DNA of 64,000 nt from Levilactobacillus andaensis (GTDB lineage: Bacteria; Bacillota; Bacilli; Lactobacillales; Lactobacillaceae): positions 372,001 through 436,000 of the forward strand of contig NZ_BOLP01000004.1 of assembly GCF_016861695.1 (NCBI RefSeq), in the 5' to 3' direction. This document shows positions 33,860-43,411 of the stretch, in pieces. How positions within the stretch are numbered: the first letter of the stretch is position 1; each line of letters opens with the position of its first letter. The notes beneath the pieces are model-generated. The model saw only the letters and a program-made list of their open reading frames with translations, had not been told where the DNA came from and ran no database searches. The translations under genes were made by a program, and so were the position numbers.

Positions 33860-34582
33860 ATGCATTATTCATTATTTATTCGGTGTATTGCCGAATTTGT
33901 TGGGACAGCCATCATGGTCGGTCTAGGTAACGGTTCCGTTGCCAACGTTGAGTTAAAGGGCACCAAAGGGTATCAAGGCGGTTGGGTCCTCATCGGTTTT
34001 GGGTACGGGATTGGGGTCATGATTCCGGCCTTGATGTTTGCCACCATTTCCGGCGCGCAAATTAATCCTGCCATGACGATTGGCGCTGCCGTCGTTGGTA
34101 ACTTTCCCTGGCACGAAGTTCTGCCTTACATAATCGCTCAATTACTGGGCGCCTTTGTCGGTCAACTGGCCGTCGTTATCGCCTACAAGCCTTACTACGA
34201 CCGCACGACCGACGCCGAAGCCATTCTGGGGACCTTTTCCACGATTGACGCTGCCGGCAGTAGCCTCAACGGGTTCGTCAACGAATTTCTGGGGACCTTC
34301 TTACTGGTTCTGGGTGCCGTTGCCATGACCGCCGACAAGGTCGACTCCCGGGCCGACTTTATCGGTCTGGGCTTCCTGGTCATGTGTTTAGTGGTCTCCC
34401 TTGGTGGTGCCACCGGCCCTGCTCTGAACCCCGCACGAGACATTGCGCCCCGGATTCTCCACGCCATCTGGCCCTTTGAACACAAGGGTAGCTCACAATT
34501 CGGTTACGCCTGGGTTCCTATCGTGGCACCAATTGCCGGTGCGATTGCGGCCACCGTTCTGTGGAAATACGTCTTTAGTTAA
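33860..34582 (+). CDS. glpF: Aquaglyceroporin (glycerol/lactic acid facilitator)
   Basis: 240 residues, six helices and two half-helices. The two NPA boxes are INPAMT (near 71) and LNPARD (near 195). Asp after the second NPAR marks the glycerol-conducting branch. It lets glycerol and, in lactobacilli such as L. plantarum, undissociated lactic acid pass the membrane. No glpK or larD neighbours are present, so the exact solute is open. The ATG has GTGGAGTTG upstream and the gene ends in a strong terminator; it is monocistronic. Confidence 0.9.
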   Translation: MHYSLFIRCIAEFVGTAIMVGLGNGSVANVELKGTKGYQGGWVLIGFGYGIGVMIPALMFATISGAQINPAMTIGAAVVGNFPWHEVLPYIIAQLLGAFVGQLAVVIAYKPYYDRTTDAEAILGTFSTIDAAGSSLNGFVNEFLGTFLLVLGAVAMTADKVDSRADFIGLGFLVMCLVVSLGGATGPALNPARDIAPRILHAIWPFEHKGSSQFGYAWVPIVAPIAGAIAATVLWKYVFS

Positions 34583-34593
34583 TCTAAACGCAC

Positions 34594-34626
34594 AAAAGCC
34601 ATGTTCAACGCGAACATGGCTTTTTT
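34594..34626 (+). terminator. Intrinsic terminator after glpF
   Basis: AAAGCCATGTTC pairs with GAACATGGCTTT, loop AACGC, followed by TTTTTT; it may also serve the convergent ASCH gene. Confidence 0.9.
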
Positions 34627-34639
34627 CATCCCAATTTTT

Positions 34640-34969
34640 CTAAATTTCAATCGCCACCACGCCCCACCGGCGCTCCTGTTCCGGGGTGTAAATGGTATAC
34701 GTGTCGGCGACCATCTGGGCAACATCGGCCGTTGGCGCGCTACCCACACTGACTGGCGAATACTGACTGTAGAGTGCGGCAAAGGTCGCAAACTGGTGTA
34801 GGCTCTTCACCCGTTTGACCAGTCGCTGCGTCCCGTCCGCCACATTGCGAAAGGTAATCACATCACCCACCTGCAGGCCGCGCCGTTTGTCATCGTTTAA
34901 CCGAATCTCAATGGTCTTACTGCCCGCGCGAATCAGGGCAAATTGATCCGGATTCAATCCCATTTCCAA
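34640..34969 (-). CDS. ASCH domain protein
   Basis: 109 residues, one ASCH (PUA-like) domain. The family motif is GSKTIEIRLNDDKRRGLQVG (residues about 16-35), the G-K-x-x-E-x-R signature. ASCH proteins are thought to bind RNA or modified nucleosides; some hydrolyse N4-acetylcytidine. TTG 34969 with GGGGGATTAGC upstream is used; ATG 34963 is an alternative. A decayed P-loop kinase fragment lies immediately upstream on the same strand. Confidence 0.85.
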   Translation of the reverse strand: MEMGLNPDQFALIRAGSKTIEIRLNDDKRRGLQVGDVITFRNVADGTQRLVKRVKSLHQFATFAALYSQYSPVSVGSAPTADVAQMVADTYTIYTPEQERRWGVVAIEI

Positions 34970-35025
34970 GCTAATCCCCCACTTTCAGTACCGGTGTGTC
35001 AATCGTTGGTGCAGCCGGCAAGGCG

Positions 35026-35115
35026 TCAATAAAAGGAAATCACCGCACAATCCGATAAAACCTGCATCAGGACCGTAACCAAAGTCGTCTTGCCACCGCC
35101 AGTCACCCTACTCAC
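35026..35115 (-). pseudogene. Remnant of a P-loop (uridine kinase-like) gene
   Basis: On the minus strand a short frame reads VSRVTGGGKTTLVTVLMQ and goes on to SDCAVISFY before a stop. The TGGGKTT stretch is a Walker A loop in the spacing of uridine kinase-like proteins, and ISFY corresponds to their next motif. Start, middle and end of the gene are missing; a second frame downstream (34973-35025) may be its tail. It is a relic, not a working gene. Confidence 0.5.
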
Positions 35116-35151
35116 AACAACTTTACTTTACTTTTCTTCATCTAATCACTC

Positions 35152-35940
35152 CTATCCTGCCGAACTCGTATAGTGCTTCAAACCGCGGCGCCACACAAAT
35201 TGGTATGCCAGCCACAAGAACGCCGGCCCGGCCACTAGCACATAGATGACCTCTGGCCAATTGGTCGAGTGAAAGAGAAACACGTCCAGCGGATAAAAAC
35301 CGTATAGTCCAAATGGTAGCAAGGTCAGCGCTCCCTTGATTGGATTCGGGTACAGCGTCAATGGATAGCGAGTCAGCTGCAAAATATCGTAGACAATATG
35401 CTGCAGCCCCGTCGTGGATTGAAACCAGAAGGCCGTCGAACAAATCGCGAGGTAAATGGCTTCCAACGCCATCTCCGCTGACACGGTTCCCAGAATCAGC
35501 AGGACCACGCTCCACCACGTCACCTGAACGTGTGCGTAGGCCACCGCGATTATAAATAGAATCAGCGAGAAGACCATTTCAAACACAGACTCCTCGTCCA
35601 GCTCGAAAATGATGAACTGGTACAGGTCACCCACCGGCCGCGTCAGGAAGATATCGAGTTGGCCATTGTTGATTAACGTTGGAATCTCCAGCGTATTGAC
35701 GAAGAAAAATTCCCACGTCACAATCAAGAATAGCGCATACGTCGACAAGGCCAGAATGCTGGCCGGATTCCAGCCACCAATCGTGCCCGTTTGCCGGACG
35801 ATCAACCACACCGTGAAAATCGTGGCCAGACTGTCGATCAGGTAGCCGAAACTGCTGGCTAACAGGTTGGCGCGGTACATTTGTAGCCGGCGAACGTCCA
35901 TTTTGAAAAAAGCGCCGTATAGCCTTAGTAATTTTTTCAT
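35152..35940 (-). CDS. ABC-2 exporter permease (COG3694-like)
   Basis: 262 residues with six membrane helices. The conserved block NTLEIPTLINNGQLDIFLTR followed by PVGDLYQ (residues about 82-108) is typical of this permease family, in which two different permeases and one ATPase work together. It is the last gene of the three-gene exporter operon, 2 bases after the second permease. The substrate is unknown; related clusters are annotated as daunorubicin-type exporters without proof. Confidence 0.88.
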   Translation of the reverse strand: MKKLLRLYGAFFKMDVRRLQMYRANLLASSFGYLIDSLATIFTVWLIVRQTGTIGGWNPASILALSTYALFLIVTWEFFFVNTLEIPTLINNGQLDIFLTRPVGDLYQFIIFELDEESVFEMVFSLILFIIAVAYAHVQVTWWSVVLLILGTVSAEMALEAIYLAICSTAFWFQSTTGLQHIVYDILQLTRYPLTLYPNPIKGALTLLPFGLYGFYPLDVFLFHSTNWPEVIYVLVAGPAFLWLAYQFVWRRGLKHYTSSAG

Positions 35941-35942
35941 AC

Positions 35943-36725
35943 CTAGCCTCCCGCCACGTCGATCTTCTGAATATTAATTCGGAAGAACCAGCCAATCACC
36001 GGTGCCAATACTAGCACCCAGCCCGCCTGAATCAACAGGTCCAGTGGGCGCACGCCATTAGTCGTCAGTCCGCGCAACGGCACGTATTGAATCGCGTAAA
36101 ACGGCGTGACCGCCACGATGTGCTGCAGAATCTGCGGATAGATGTTGATCGGTAGAATCGTGCCGCCAAAGAAGGTCATGATTCCTTCATACAGCGAAAT
36201 AAAGCCACCGATGTTCACCGTTTGAAAGGCAATGAGACCGACCAGAAAGCCCATCTGATAGGCAATTAAGTAGCCCAACGCCGCCGACAGTAGGACCGAC
36301 AGTACAGCCACCGGTGAATTCAACATCAGCCGCACGTGAAATAACCACCCGTAGGCAATGCTCAGTGGCACCGCCGTCGTCAGAAATAAGAACAGGGTCG
36401 TTCCCAACTGCGTCCATAAATTCAACGAAAAAAATGACGTAGGACGTAGCAGTTGATACGAAATGGTCCCTTTGAGCACCTGATTACCGATGCGGTTCGC
36501 CACGGTCGTCGTGGGAATCAGCAAAGCATACGCCGTTGCCACAATCGCGTACGTCGAAATTTGCTCGACACTGCTGGCACTGGTATGCGCGACCGACCGC
36601 CAGATGAAGTACTGCACCATGGCGGCGAGAAAGGCCCCACCCACGGCCATCACCGTATTAAACCGGTAATAGGATTGCCGCTTGAACTGGGCGCGCAGGT
36701 ACGCCGGCCCCAGAGACTTAGTCAT
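35943..36725 (-). CDS. ABC-2 exporter permease (COG4587-like)
   Basis: 260 residues with six membrane helices; GNQVLKGTISYQLLRPTSFF (residues about 80-99) is the counterpart of the conserved block in its partner. ATG 36725 is chosen since GAGGTG lies 6 bases upstream; GTG 36734 is in frame. It overlaps the ATPase gene by 8 bases. It pairs with the next gene to make a heterodimeric membrane channel. Confidence 0.88.
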   Translation of the reverse strand: MTKSLGPAYLRAQFKRQSYYRFNTVMAVGGAFLAAMVQYFIWRSVAHTSASSVEQISTYAIVATAYALLIPTTTVANRIGNQVLKGTISYQLLRPTSFFSLNLWTQLGTTLFLFLTTAVPLSIAYGWLFHVRLMLNSPVAVLSVLLSAALGYLIAYQMGFLVGLIAFQTVNIGGFISLYEGIMTFFGGTILPINIYPQILQHIVAVTPFYAIQYVPLRGLTTNGVRPLDLLIQAGWVLVLAPVIGWFFRINIQKIDVAGG

Positions 36726-37710
36726 GCCGCTCACCTCGAATCGCCAAAATTGTTTCCAGGTTGACCGGCAAGAATTGAACCCCGGTCACATCCGGCAGTT
36801 GACTGAGTTGCGTCAACATCTGCTGGTCGTTGACCTTGGTGGTATCCACCAGGAACTCCACGGACTCCTTATTGCGCCGAAAAATCGTCACGCCGGGTTG
36901 CAGGACTCGACTCGGATCGACGTGGCCGGCCGCCTGAATGTCCCGTAGCGTCCGGTACTGGCCGACGAAGTCCTGAACATCGCCGCGATAGGCAATCGTC
37001 CCGTGATTTAATAGGAGGAGCCGGTTAGCCACCTTTTCAATGTCTGCCATCTCGTGCGAGGTGAAGACGATAGTTGTGTGCTCGCGCTGATTAATTTCCA
37101 GCAAGAAGTCCAACACCCGTTTGCGCGTCGGCACATCCAATCCCAATGTTGGCTCATCCAAGAAGACCAACTCGGGATGATGTAAAAAGGTCGCCACAAA
37201 CTCCCCCCGCATGCGCTGGCCCAGAGATAACTCGCGTACACTTTGATGGACAAAGCTGGTCATTTCCAGTCGCTCGATCATGGTCGTCAGCCACTGGTCC
37301 TCAGTTGGCCCCACGTTGCCATACATTTTCTGTAAGAATTTGAACGAGTCCATCAGCGGCAGTTCCCACCACAGTTGGGACTTCTGCCCCATCAACGCCG
37401 CGATTCGGGGCGCATTTTCCTTGCGGTGCGTAAAGGGATCGTGCCCTAACACCGTAATCGTTCCGGAGGTCGGCTTGAGAATGCCCAGCAAGGACTTGAT
37501 GGTCGTTGACTTGCCGGCGCCATTTTCCCCAACGTACCCGAGAATATCACCCCGGGCGACTTGAAATGAAATTCCCTTTAACGCCGGAATCTGGCGGTAG
37601 TGGGGGTGAAGCATAGCAGTCAAGCTGTCGCGAAAAGTCGTCGTCTGATTTTCCTTCACCTGATATGTCATGGTTAACTCTGATACCTGAATCACGTGCT
37701 CTTCACCCAT
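36718..37710 (-). CDS. ABC exporter ATP-binding protein (COG4586-like)
   Basis: 330 residues. Walker A is GENGAGKST (near 59), the signature LSLGQRMRG (near 156) and Walker B LVFLDEP, with His in TSHEMAD. The long N-terminal part (MTYQVKENQTTTFRDSLTAM) before the P-loop is typical of COG4586. LSLGQ replaces the standard LSGGQ, which is usual for this family. It is the first gene of the operon; the intergenic region upstream is divergent with potA and holds an SR-A element. Confidence 0.92.
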   Translation of the reverse strand: MGEEHVIQVSELTMTYQVKENQTTTFRDSLTAMLHPHYRQIPALKGISFQVARGDILGYVGENGAGKSTTIKSLLGILKPTSGTITVLGHDPFTHRKENAPRIAALMGQKSQLWWELPLMDSFKFLQKMYGNVGPTEDQWLTTMIERLEMTSFVHQSVRELSLGQRMRGEFVATFLHHPELVFLDEPTLGLDVPTRKRVLDFLLEINQREHTTIVFTSHEMADIEKVANRLLLLNHGTIAYRGDVQDFVGQYRTLRDIQAAGHVDPSRVLQPGVTIFRRNKESVEFLVDTTKVNDQQMLTQLSQLPDVTGVQFLPVNLETILAIRGERHD

Positions 37711-38149
37711 CGTTGTCGCCCTTCAATCTTGCTTGCATTAAAAATAGATAAAGTTCTAATTTGATTTTAATCTTACTGGGTTGGAGGTCAATAACTTTTT
37801 TAAAAATCGCTCCCTTTCGGCGTAGTTAATTTGCTAACCTTTCACAGTTAATTTCCTGCCTTAATCATCTACGCTGTTCGTCATCTTTTTTCATTTCCTT
37901 TTGCCGCTAAACCCGCTATAATCAATGGAGTTGCAACAAGTCCTGTTGCATTTCAAACTCGCGAAAATTGATGCCTAATTTTCGGCTTTTACGATGGGAA
38001 ATACAGCTACGTTTTGGGTTGTAAAATATCCGTCTTGTCAATCGTCGACCGATACTCGTTGCAATTCAATGCGACCTGACAAAAATCAACCGTGCCAGCA
38101 CTAGAAAAACAATGAACGTGCTGGTCACTATATGTAAAATTGCGAGCAC
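37711..38149. other. Divergent intergenic region with a possible small RNA
   Basis: No coding frame. A TATAAT at 37917-37922 is followed by GCAACA/TGTTGC and CGAAAATT/AATTTTCG hairpins, the latter followed by GGCTTTT, which would give a transcript of about 75 bases. A further hairpin CCAGCAC/GTGCTGG lies near 38092-38124. These are weak hints only. Confidence 0.35.
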
Positions 38150-38342
38150 AATCTTAGCCGGAGGCGGCCAGGGGTGTAGCCAGCCGTGTCGACAACGTTA
38201 GGCGGAGGGCCTTCCCGGCTTACATTGTGGGACGACCTGAAAGACGCACGAACTTCGCGGCTTTCAGGCGAGGTCACAGACCGCACCTCAGGCTGTGACC
38301 GTTCCCCATGGCCGGCGGAATCCCTGGCAGCCGCAGTGCGAC
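38150..38342 (-). repeat. SR-A structured element, copy 2
   Basis: Full-length, reverse orientation. Closing stem GCCAGGGGT/ATCCCTGGC (one G-U-type pair). Hairpin 1 arms GGTCACAG (38272-38279)/CTGTGACC (38293-38300). Hairpin 2 arms CCTGAAAG (38236-38243)/CTTTCAGG (38261-38268), where most copies have TTTTAAG/CTTAAAA. Hairpin 3 arms ACAACGT.../...ACATTGT. It ends 55 bases before potA. Confidence 0.88.
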
Positions 38343-38396
38343 CAGCCAAATCAATCCAATTTACAACTAAATTTATTATCCAGAGGAGGTAGCCTG

Positions 38397-39509
38397 ATGA
38401 CTCAACCTATCATCGCGCTTCACCACGTCACCAAACGTTATGGCGACGCGACCATTTTAAAGAATATTGACCTTACGCTAGAGTCCGGCAAATTTTACAC
38501 GCTGCTCGGACCGTCAGGCTGCGGTAAAACGACCATTTTACGGACCATCGCTGGCTTTACCGATGCAACCACCGGCGATGTCCTGTTCGCCGGCAAGCGG
38601 ATCAACGACGTTCCCGCCAACAAGCGCAACGTCAACACCGTCTTCCAAGACTACGCACTGTTCCCCCACCTGACCGTGGCGGAAAACGTGGCCTTTGGGC
38701 TGACGCTTAAAAAGACCCCGAAAAAGGAAATCTCCACCCGCGTTGCCAACGCCCTCAAGTTGGTTCAGCTCGCCGACTATGGCGACCGTGAGATCAGCGC
38801 ACTGTCCGGGGGCCAACAACAACGGATCGCCATTGCCCGGGCCATCGTCATGCAGCCGAAAGTCTTGCTGCTCGACGAACCCCTGTCCGCCTTGGACGCT
38901 AAGCTGCGCCGCGAAATGCAGTACGAACTGCGCGACCTGCAGCAACGGCTCGGCATTACCTTTTTGTTCGTGACCCACGACCAGGAAGAAGCCCTGGCCA
39001 TGAGCGATGAGATTTTCGTCATGAATCAGGGGGAAGTTCTCCAGAGTGGTACGCCCGTCGATATTTACGATGAGCCCATCAACCATTTTGTTGCCGACTT
39101 CATTGGGGAAAGCAATATTTTACCCGGTAAAATGCTCGATGACTTCCAAGTGGCCTTCGGCGGTCGCCAATTTGAATGCGCCGATGCCGGAATTCCCGCC
39201 AATGAAGCCGTTGAAATCGTGATTCGGCCCGAGGACCTGACGCTGACGGAACCCGCCAACGCCAAACTCGTTGTGACCATCGACACCCAATTGTTCCGTG
39301 GTGACTACTACGAAATCGCGGCGACCGACGACCTCGGCAACGACTGGCTGATTCATTCCGTCAACCCGGCCGAAGACGGTCAGAGTGTCGGCATTACTTT
39401 CCGGCCACAAGACCTCCACGTCATGCGTTTCGGCGAAAAAGAAGCCGAATTCGACGCCCGCCTAGAAACCTACGAGGGGGAGGAGGATGAGAGCAGTGAC
39501 GAAACGTAG
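38397..39509 (+). CDS. potA: Spermidine/putrescine ABC transporter ATPase PotA
   Basis: 370 residues. Walker A is GPSGCGKTT (near 39), signature LSGGQQQRI (near 138), Walker B VLLLDEP; a C-terminal TOBE-type domain (about 280-355) follows. It energises uptake of polyamines through PotB and PotC. ATG 38397 has CAGAGGAGG upstream; the longer frame runs into the repeat. potB starts 23 bases before its stop, so translation is coupled. Confidence 0.95.
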   Translation: MTQPIIALHHVTKRYGDATILKNIDLTLESGKFYTLLGPSGCGKTTILRTIAGFTDATTGDVLFAGKRINDVPANKRNVNTVFQDYALFPHLTVAENVAFGLTLKKTPKKEISTRVANALKLVQLADYGDREISALSGGQQQRIAIARAIVMQPKVLLLDEPLSALDAKLRREMQYELRDLQQRLGITFLFVTHDQEEALAMSDEIFVMNQGEVLQSGTPVDIYDEPINHFVADFIGESNILPGKMLDDFQVAFGGRQFECADAGIPANEAVEIVIRPEDLTLTEPANAKLVVTIDTQLFRGDYYEIAATDDLGNDWLIHSVNPAEDGQSVGITFRPQDLHVMRFGEKEAEFDARLETYEGEEDESSDET

Positions 39510-40311
39510 AACTTGGCTGTACTTCATCCCCTATGGCCTGTGGCTGGCGCTATTTGTCGTCGCCCCGGTCGCACTGATCATTTACCAATCGTTCTTTGAC
39601 CTCGGCCACCACTTCACGCTGGGAAATTACAGCACTTATTTTCAATCCGCAACTTATCTTAAAATGACACTGAACTCCGTGTGGTACGCGTTTCTGATCA
39701 CCCTGTTCACCGGGCTCATCAGCTATCCCACGGCCTATTTCTTACACCAGCTCAAGCATCGGCAATTCTGGTTACTACTCGTCATTTTGCCCACGTGGAT
39801 CAACATTTTGCTCAAGGCCTACGCCTTCATCGGTATCTTCAGTCAGGCCGGCCTGGCCAATCAATTTTTGACCTTCATCGGCATTGGTCCGCAGCAGATT
39901 CTGTTCACCAACGCCAGCTTCATCTTCGTGGCAACCTACATTCAGATTCCCTTTATGATTTTGCCTATTTATAACTCGATCGACGATTTGAATCCGGCCT
40001 TCGTCAATGCCAGTCGTGACCTTGGTGCCAGCAATTGGCAAACGTTCCGGCGCGTCATTTTTCCCTTGACGCTTCCCGGGGTCAAGGCCGGCGTACAAGC
40101 CGTTTTCATCCCCTCGCTCTCCCTCTTCATGTTGACCCGTCTGATTGGCGGCAACAAGGTCATCACGCTGGGGACCGCGATTGAGGAACATTTCTTGACC
40201 ACCATGAATTGGGGCATGGGCTCCACGATTGGGGTCATCCTAATCGTCGCGATGATCATCGTCATGACCTTGACCGGCGATAAAAAACCGAAGGGAGGCG
40301 CGCCACGATGA
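39487..40311 (+). CDS. potB: Spermidine/putrescine ABC permease PotB
   Basis: 274 residues with six membrane helices and the EAA-type coupling loop [20 protein letters not shown] (residues about 176-195). It forms the channel with PotC. It overlaps potA by 23 bases and potC by 4. GAGGGGGAGG precedes the ATG. Confidence 0.94.
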   Translation: MRAVTKRRTWLYFIPYGLWLALFVVAPVALIIYQSFFDLGHHFTLGNYSTYFQSATYLKMTLNSVWYAFLITLFTGLISYPTAYFLHQLKHRQFWLLLVILPTWINILLKAYAFIGIFSQAGLANQFLTFIGIGPQQILFTNASFIFVATYIQIPFMILPIYNSIDDLNPAFVNASRDLGASNWQTFRRVIFPLTLPGVKAGVQAVFIPSLSLFMLTRLIGGNKVITLGTAIEEHFLTTMNWGMGSTIGVILIVAMIIVMTLTGDKKPKGGAPR

Positions 40312-41111
40312 GTAAAAAATTAGCGAATGCCTACCTGATTTTGGTCTTTGCCGTGTTGTACGCCCCCATCGTCTTTCTGATCGTCTACTCCTTTAGCCAG
40401 GGCGAAACGATGACCAACTACCATGGCTTCACGTGGCGCCACTACCAAACGCTGTTCAGTGACGCGCGGATGCTGGCCATCGTTGCCAACACGCTGTTAG
40501 TCGCTCTGCTGTCATCGTTGATTGCGACCTTGATTGGCACGTGGGGCGCGCTAGGGATCAACCGAACGACCAAACGGGTGACGCGCGAATCCCTCCTGAC
40601 GCTCAACAACGTGCTGATGGTCTCGCCCGACGTCATCATTGGGGCCAGCTTCCTGATTTTCTTCACGATGCTAAAGATTCCTTTGGGCTTTGGGTCGGTT
40701 CTGATGAGCCACATTGCCTTTGAGATTCCCATCGTGGTCCTGATGGTGCTCCCCCGACTCCGTGAAATGTCTTCTTCCATGCTGGACGCCGCGGAAGACC
40801 TGGGCGCAACGACCCGCCAACTTTTGACGCAGGTCATCGTCCCCTTCATTTCACCCGGCATCTTTGCCGGCTTCTTCATGGCGCTGACGTACTCGCTAGA
40901 TGACTTTGCGGTCACCTTCTTCGTCACCGGGAACGGCTTTTCGACGCTGTCCGTGGAAATTTACTCCCGGGCCCGCCAAGGCATCAACCTGGAGATCAAC
41001 GCGCTATCCGGCGTCATGTTCCTCTTCTCACTGTTACTGGTCGGCGGTTATTACTGGATTCAACAGGCCAGCCAGAAACGTAAGCACCGCAAGCGGGAGG
41101 TGGCCTCATGA
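40308..41111 (+). CDS. potC: Spermidine/putrescine ABC permease PotC
   Basis: 267 residues, six membrane helices, coupling loop DAAEDLGATTRQLLTQVIVP (residues about 162-181). The C-terminal tail is very basic (RKHRKREVAS). Partner of PotB. The start overlaps the potB stop (ATGA), with GGGAGG upstream; potD overlaps its end in the same way. Confidence 0.94.
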   Translation: MSKKLANAYLILVFAVLYAPIVFLIVYSFSQGETMTNYHGFTWRHYQTLFSDARMLAIVANTLLVALLSSLIATLIGTWGALGINRTTKRVTRESLLTLNNVLMVSPDVIIGASFLIFFTMLKIPLGFGSVLMSHIAFEIPIVVLMVLPRLREMSSSMLDAAEDLGATTRQLLTQVIVPFISPGIFAGFFMALTYSLDDFAVTFFVTGNGFSTLSVEIYSRARQGINLEINALSGVMFLFSLLLVGGYYWIQQASQKRKHRKREVAS

Positions 41112-42178
41112 AACGTTTACTCAGCTTAATCATCGGGTTACTCGCCGTCTGTGGACTCTTGGCCTACACCAGCCAGTCGCTGGAAAAATCCAGTGGGAGT
41201 ACCGGTAGCAAAGTGCTTAACCTGTACAATTGGGGCGACTACATTGACCCCAACCTCCTGACCAAGTTTCAAAGGGAAACGGGTTACCACGTGAATGTCG
41301 AGACCTTTGACAGCAACGAAGCGATGTACACCAAGATCAATCAAGGTGGCACCCACTACGACTTGGCTGTGCCGAGCGAGTACATGGTGTCGAAGATGAA
41401 ACGCGCGCACCTGTTACAGCCGCTGGACAAGAGCCGACTGACCGGCTGGGGCAACTTTGACCAGCAATTTCTGAACCAGTCGTTCGACCGCGGCAACCGC
41501 TACTCCATGCCTTATTTCTGGGGGACGCTGGGCATCGTGTACAACGACAAAATGGTCAAGGCCAGCGAGGTCCAACACTGGGACGACTTATGGTCACCGA
41601 AGTTCCGCGACAAGATCATGCTAATTGACTCGGCCAGAGACATCATGGGCATGTCGCTGGTCACGCTACACAAGTCGATGAACACGACCGACCCGCAGAC
41701 GTTACTGGCCGCTGAAAAGCGTTTGAACACGCTGGCGCCCAATGTCAAAGCCGTGGTCGCCGATGAAATCAAGATGTACATGATTCAGGACGAAGCACCG
41801 TTGGCCGTGGACTGGTCCGGCGAGGCGGCCGAAATGCTGGCCGGCAATAGTCACCTCCACTACGTTGTGCCGCGTGAAGGCAGCAACCTGTGGTTCGACA
41901 ACCTGGTCATCCCCAAGACGGCTCAGCACTACAACGCCATCTACGCCTTCCTGAACTTCATGAGCGAACCGAAAAACGCCGCCCAAAATGCGGAATACAT
42001 CGGTTACGCCACACCGAACAAGAAGGCCAAGGCGTTGTTGCCAAAGTCGGTGCGCGATGATCAAGAATTCTATCCAGATCAAAAGACTGTCGACCACCTG
42101 CAGGTCTACCGCGACTTAGCACCAAATATCGTCGAACTCTACAACGACCGCTACTTGGAATTCAAGATGCACCATTAG
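41108..42178 (+). CDS. potD: Spermidine/putrescine-binding protein PotD
   Basis: 356 residues. After an N-terminal membrane helix (residues 5-21) the binding domain begins with VLNLYNWGDYIDPN, the usual start of PotD. Polyamine-pocket residues are likely in the YFWGT, DSARD and DWSGEA segments. The helix holds a Cys (LLAVCGLL) but Val at -1 is a poor lipobox, so the protein may be anchored by an uncleaved helix. It captures polyamines outside the membrane for PotABC. Last gene of the operon. Confidence 0.95.
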   Translation: MKRLLSLIIGLLAVCGLLAYTSQSLEKSSGSTGSKVLNLYNWGDYIDPNLLTKFQRETGYHVNVETFDSNEAMYTKINQGGTHYDLAVPSEYMVSKMKRAHLLQPLDKSRLTGWGNFDQQFLNQSFDRGNRYSMPYFWGTLGIVYNDKMVKASEVQHWDDLWSPKFRDKIMLIDSARDIMGMSLVTLHKSMNTTDPQTLLAAEKRLNTLAPNVKAVVADEIKMYMIQDEAPLAVDWSGEAAEMLAGNSHLHYVVPREGSNLWFDNLVIPKTAQHYNAIYAFLNFMSEPKNAAQNAEYIGYATPNKKAKALLPKSVRDDQEFYPDQKTVDHLQVYRDLAPNIVELYNDRYLEFKMHH

Positions 42179-42192
42179 GGTTAGCGCAAACT

Positions 42193-42384
42193 GGTTCGCC
42201 TGCGGCTGCCAGGAATTCCGCCTGCTGTGGGGACGCTTCAGCCTGGAAGATCACCAGGCTTCTCGCTCGCTTTTAAGCCGCAAAATACGCGTCTTAAAAG
42301 TCGCCCATTTTATTGGCTAGCTTCGCCAGCCAATAAAATTACCACGGCTGGCTACATTCCTGTCCTCCTCCGGCTCTGATTGTG
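42193..42384 (+). repeat. SR-A structured element, copy 3
   Basis: Full length. The closing stem is GCCAGGAAT/ATTCCTGTC, in which the G-to-A change is matched by C-to-T on the other arm. Hairpin 1 AGCCTGG/CCAGGCT (42240-42260), hairpin 2 TTTTAAG/CTTAAAA (42271-42299), hairpin 3 ATTTTATTGGCT (42307-42318)/AGCCAATAAAAT (42328-42339), a stem sequence unique to this copy. Confidence 0.9.
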
Positions 42385-42457
42385 CTCTGCTATGACACAT
42401 GTTGAAGTCCGCTGATACCGCTTAACTGATGACCAACACTTGTCTCATTACAACTTA

Positions 42458-42505
42458 AATGGCACTGACATCATCTGATTTTCAGAGATTGTCAGTGCCA
42501 TTTTT
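42458..42505 (+). terminator. Intrinsic terminator, probably for pot operon
   Basis: AATGGCACTGACA pairs with TGTCAGTGCCATT, followed by TTTTGG. It lies beyond the SR-A element, so that element may be transcribed with potABCD. Confidence 0.85.
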
Positions 42506-42539
42506 GGCATCTTCTAAGTTAATTAGCGTGGCTGTACGT

Positions 42540-42571
42540 AAAAAGGAGCCGAGCATGACGCCTCGACTCCC
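42540..42571 (-). terminator. Intrinsic terminator of pst operon
   Basis: On the minus strand GGAGTCGAG pairs with CTCGGCTCC, followed by TTTTTACG. Confidence 0.85.
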
Positions 42572-42595
42572 TCATGGTACTTGATTTTAAAACGA

Positions 42596-43399
42596 CTACC
42601 CGAAGCTTCCGGAGATGTAATCTTGGGTTACCGGGATCTGCGGGTTACTGAACATCGTGGCGGTTGGCGTGTACTCCATCACGTGGCCAAGATGGAAGAA
42701 CGCGCACTGACTGCTGACCCGCGCCGCTTGTTGCATGTTGTGGGTCACGATGATGATGGAATACTTCTTTTGTAATTCCAACAGCGTCTCTTCGACCTTC
42801 ACCGTTGAAATTGGGTCTAACGCGCTACAAGGTTCGTCCAAAAGTAAAACGTCGGGTTCCATGGCAATCGAGCGGGCAATACATAACCGCTGTTGTTGGC
42901 CCCCAGATAATGCCAAGGCGCTCTTGTCCAAGCTATCCTTGACTTCGTCCCACAGAGCGGCCCCCTTCAAGCTCGTTTCGACCCGTCCTTCTAATTCTGC
43001 TTTACCCTTGAAACCGTTCGCCTTCAACGCGTACACGATGTTTTCGCGAATCGACTTGGCAAATGGGTTAGGTCGTTGAAAGACCATCCCGATGTGGCGC
43101 CGAATCTCGTAAATGTTCACGTTCGGTTCGTTGATGTCGACCCCGTGATACCAGATTTTTCCGGTCACGGTAGCAATGTTATCGTTCATTCGATTCAACG
43201 AACGCAGATAGGTCGACTTCCCGGAACCAGAAGCTCCGATCAACGCAGTAATCTGGTTCTTGGGAAAGCCCAAGTCGGCATCGTGCATCGCATGGTTCGC
43301 ACCATAGAAGACCTGCAAGTTTTCCGTCCGCATCGCTAAGGACACGTTATCGGGGAAGGTCTGCACGGCAGTTTTTTCAAATGAATATTGTTTTAACAT
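42596..43399 (-). CDS. pstB: Phosphate ABC transporter ATPase PstB
   Basis: 267 residues. Walker A GASGSGKST (near 54), signature LSGGQQQRL (near 164), Walker B VLLLDEP and the PstB-typical segment FQRPNPFAKSI. It drives high-affinity phosphate import. The start has GTAAGGAGGAA upstream. Last gene of the pstSCAB cluster, 12 bases after pstA, ending in a terminator. Only one pstB copy is present, whereas many lactobacilli carry two. No phoU follows. Confidence 0.96.
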   Translation of the reverse strand: MLKQYSFEKTAVQTFPDNVSLAMRTENLQVFYGANHAMHDADLGFPKNQITALIGASGSGKSTYLRSLNRMNDNIATVTGKIWYHGVDINEPNVNIYEIRRHIGMVFQRPNPFAKSIRENIVYALKANGFKGKAELEGRVETSLKGAALWDEVKDSLDKSALALSGGQQQRLCIARSIAMEPDVLLLDEPCSALDPISTVKVEETLLELQKKYSIIIVTHNMQQAARVSSQCAFFHLGHVMEYTPTATMFSNPQIPVTQDYISGSFG

Positions 43400-43411
43400 G
43401 GCAGTTCCTCC

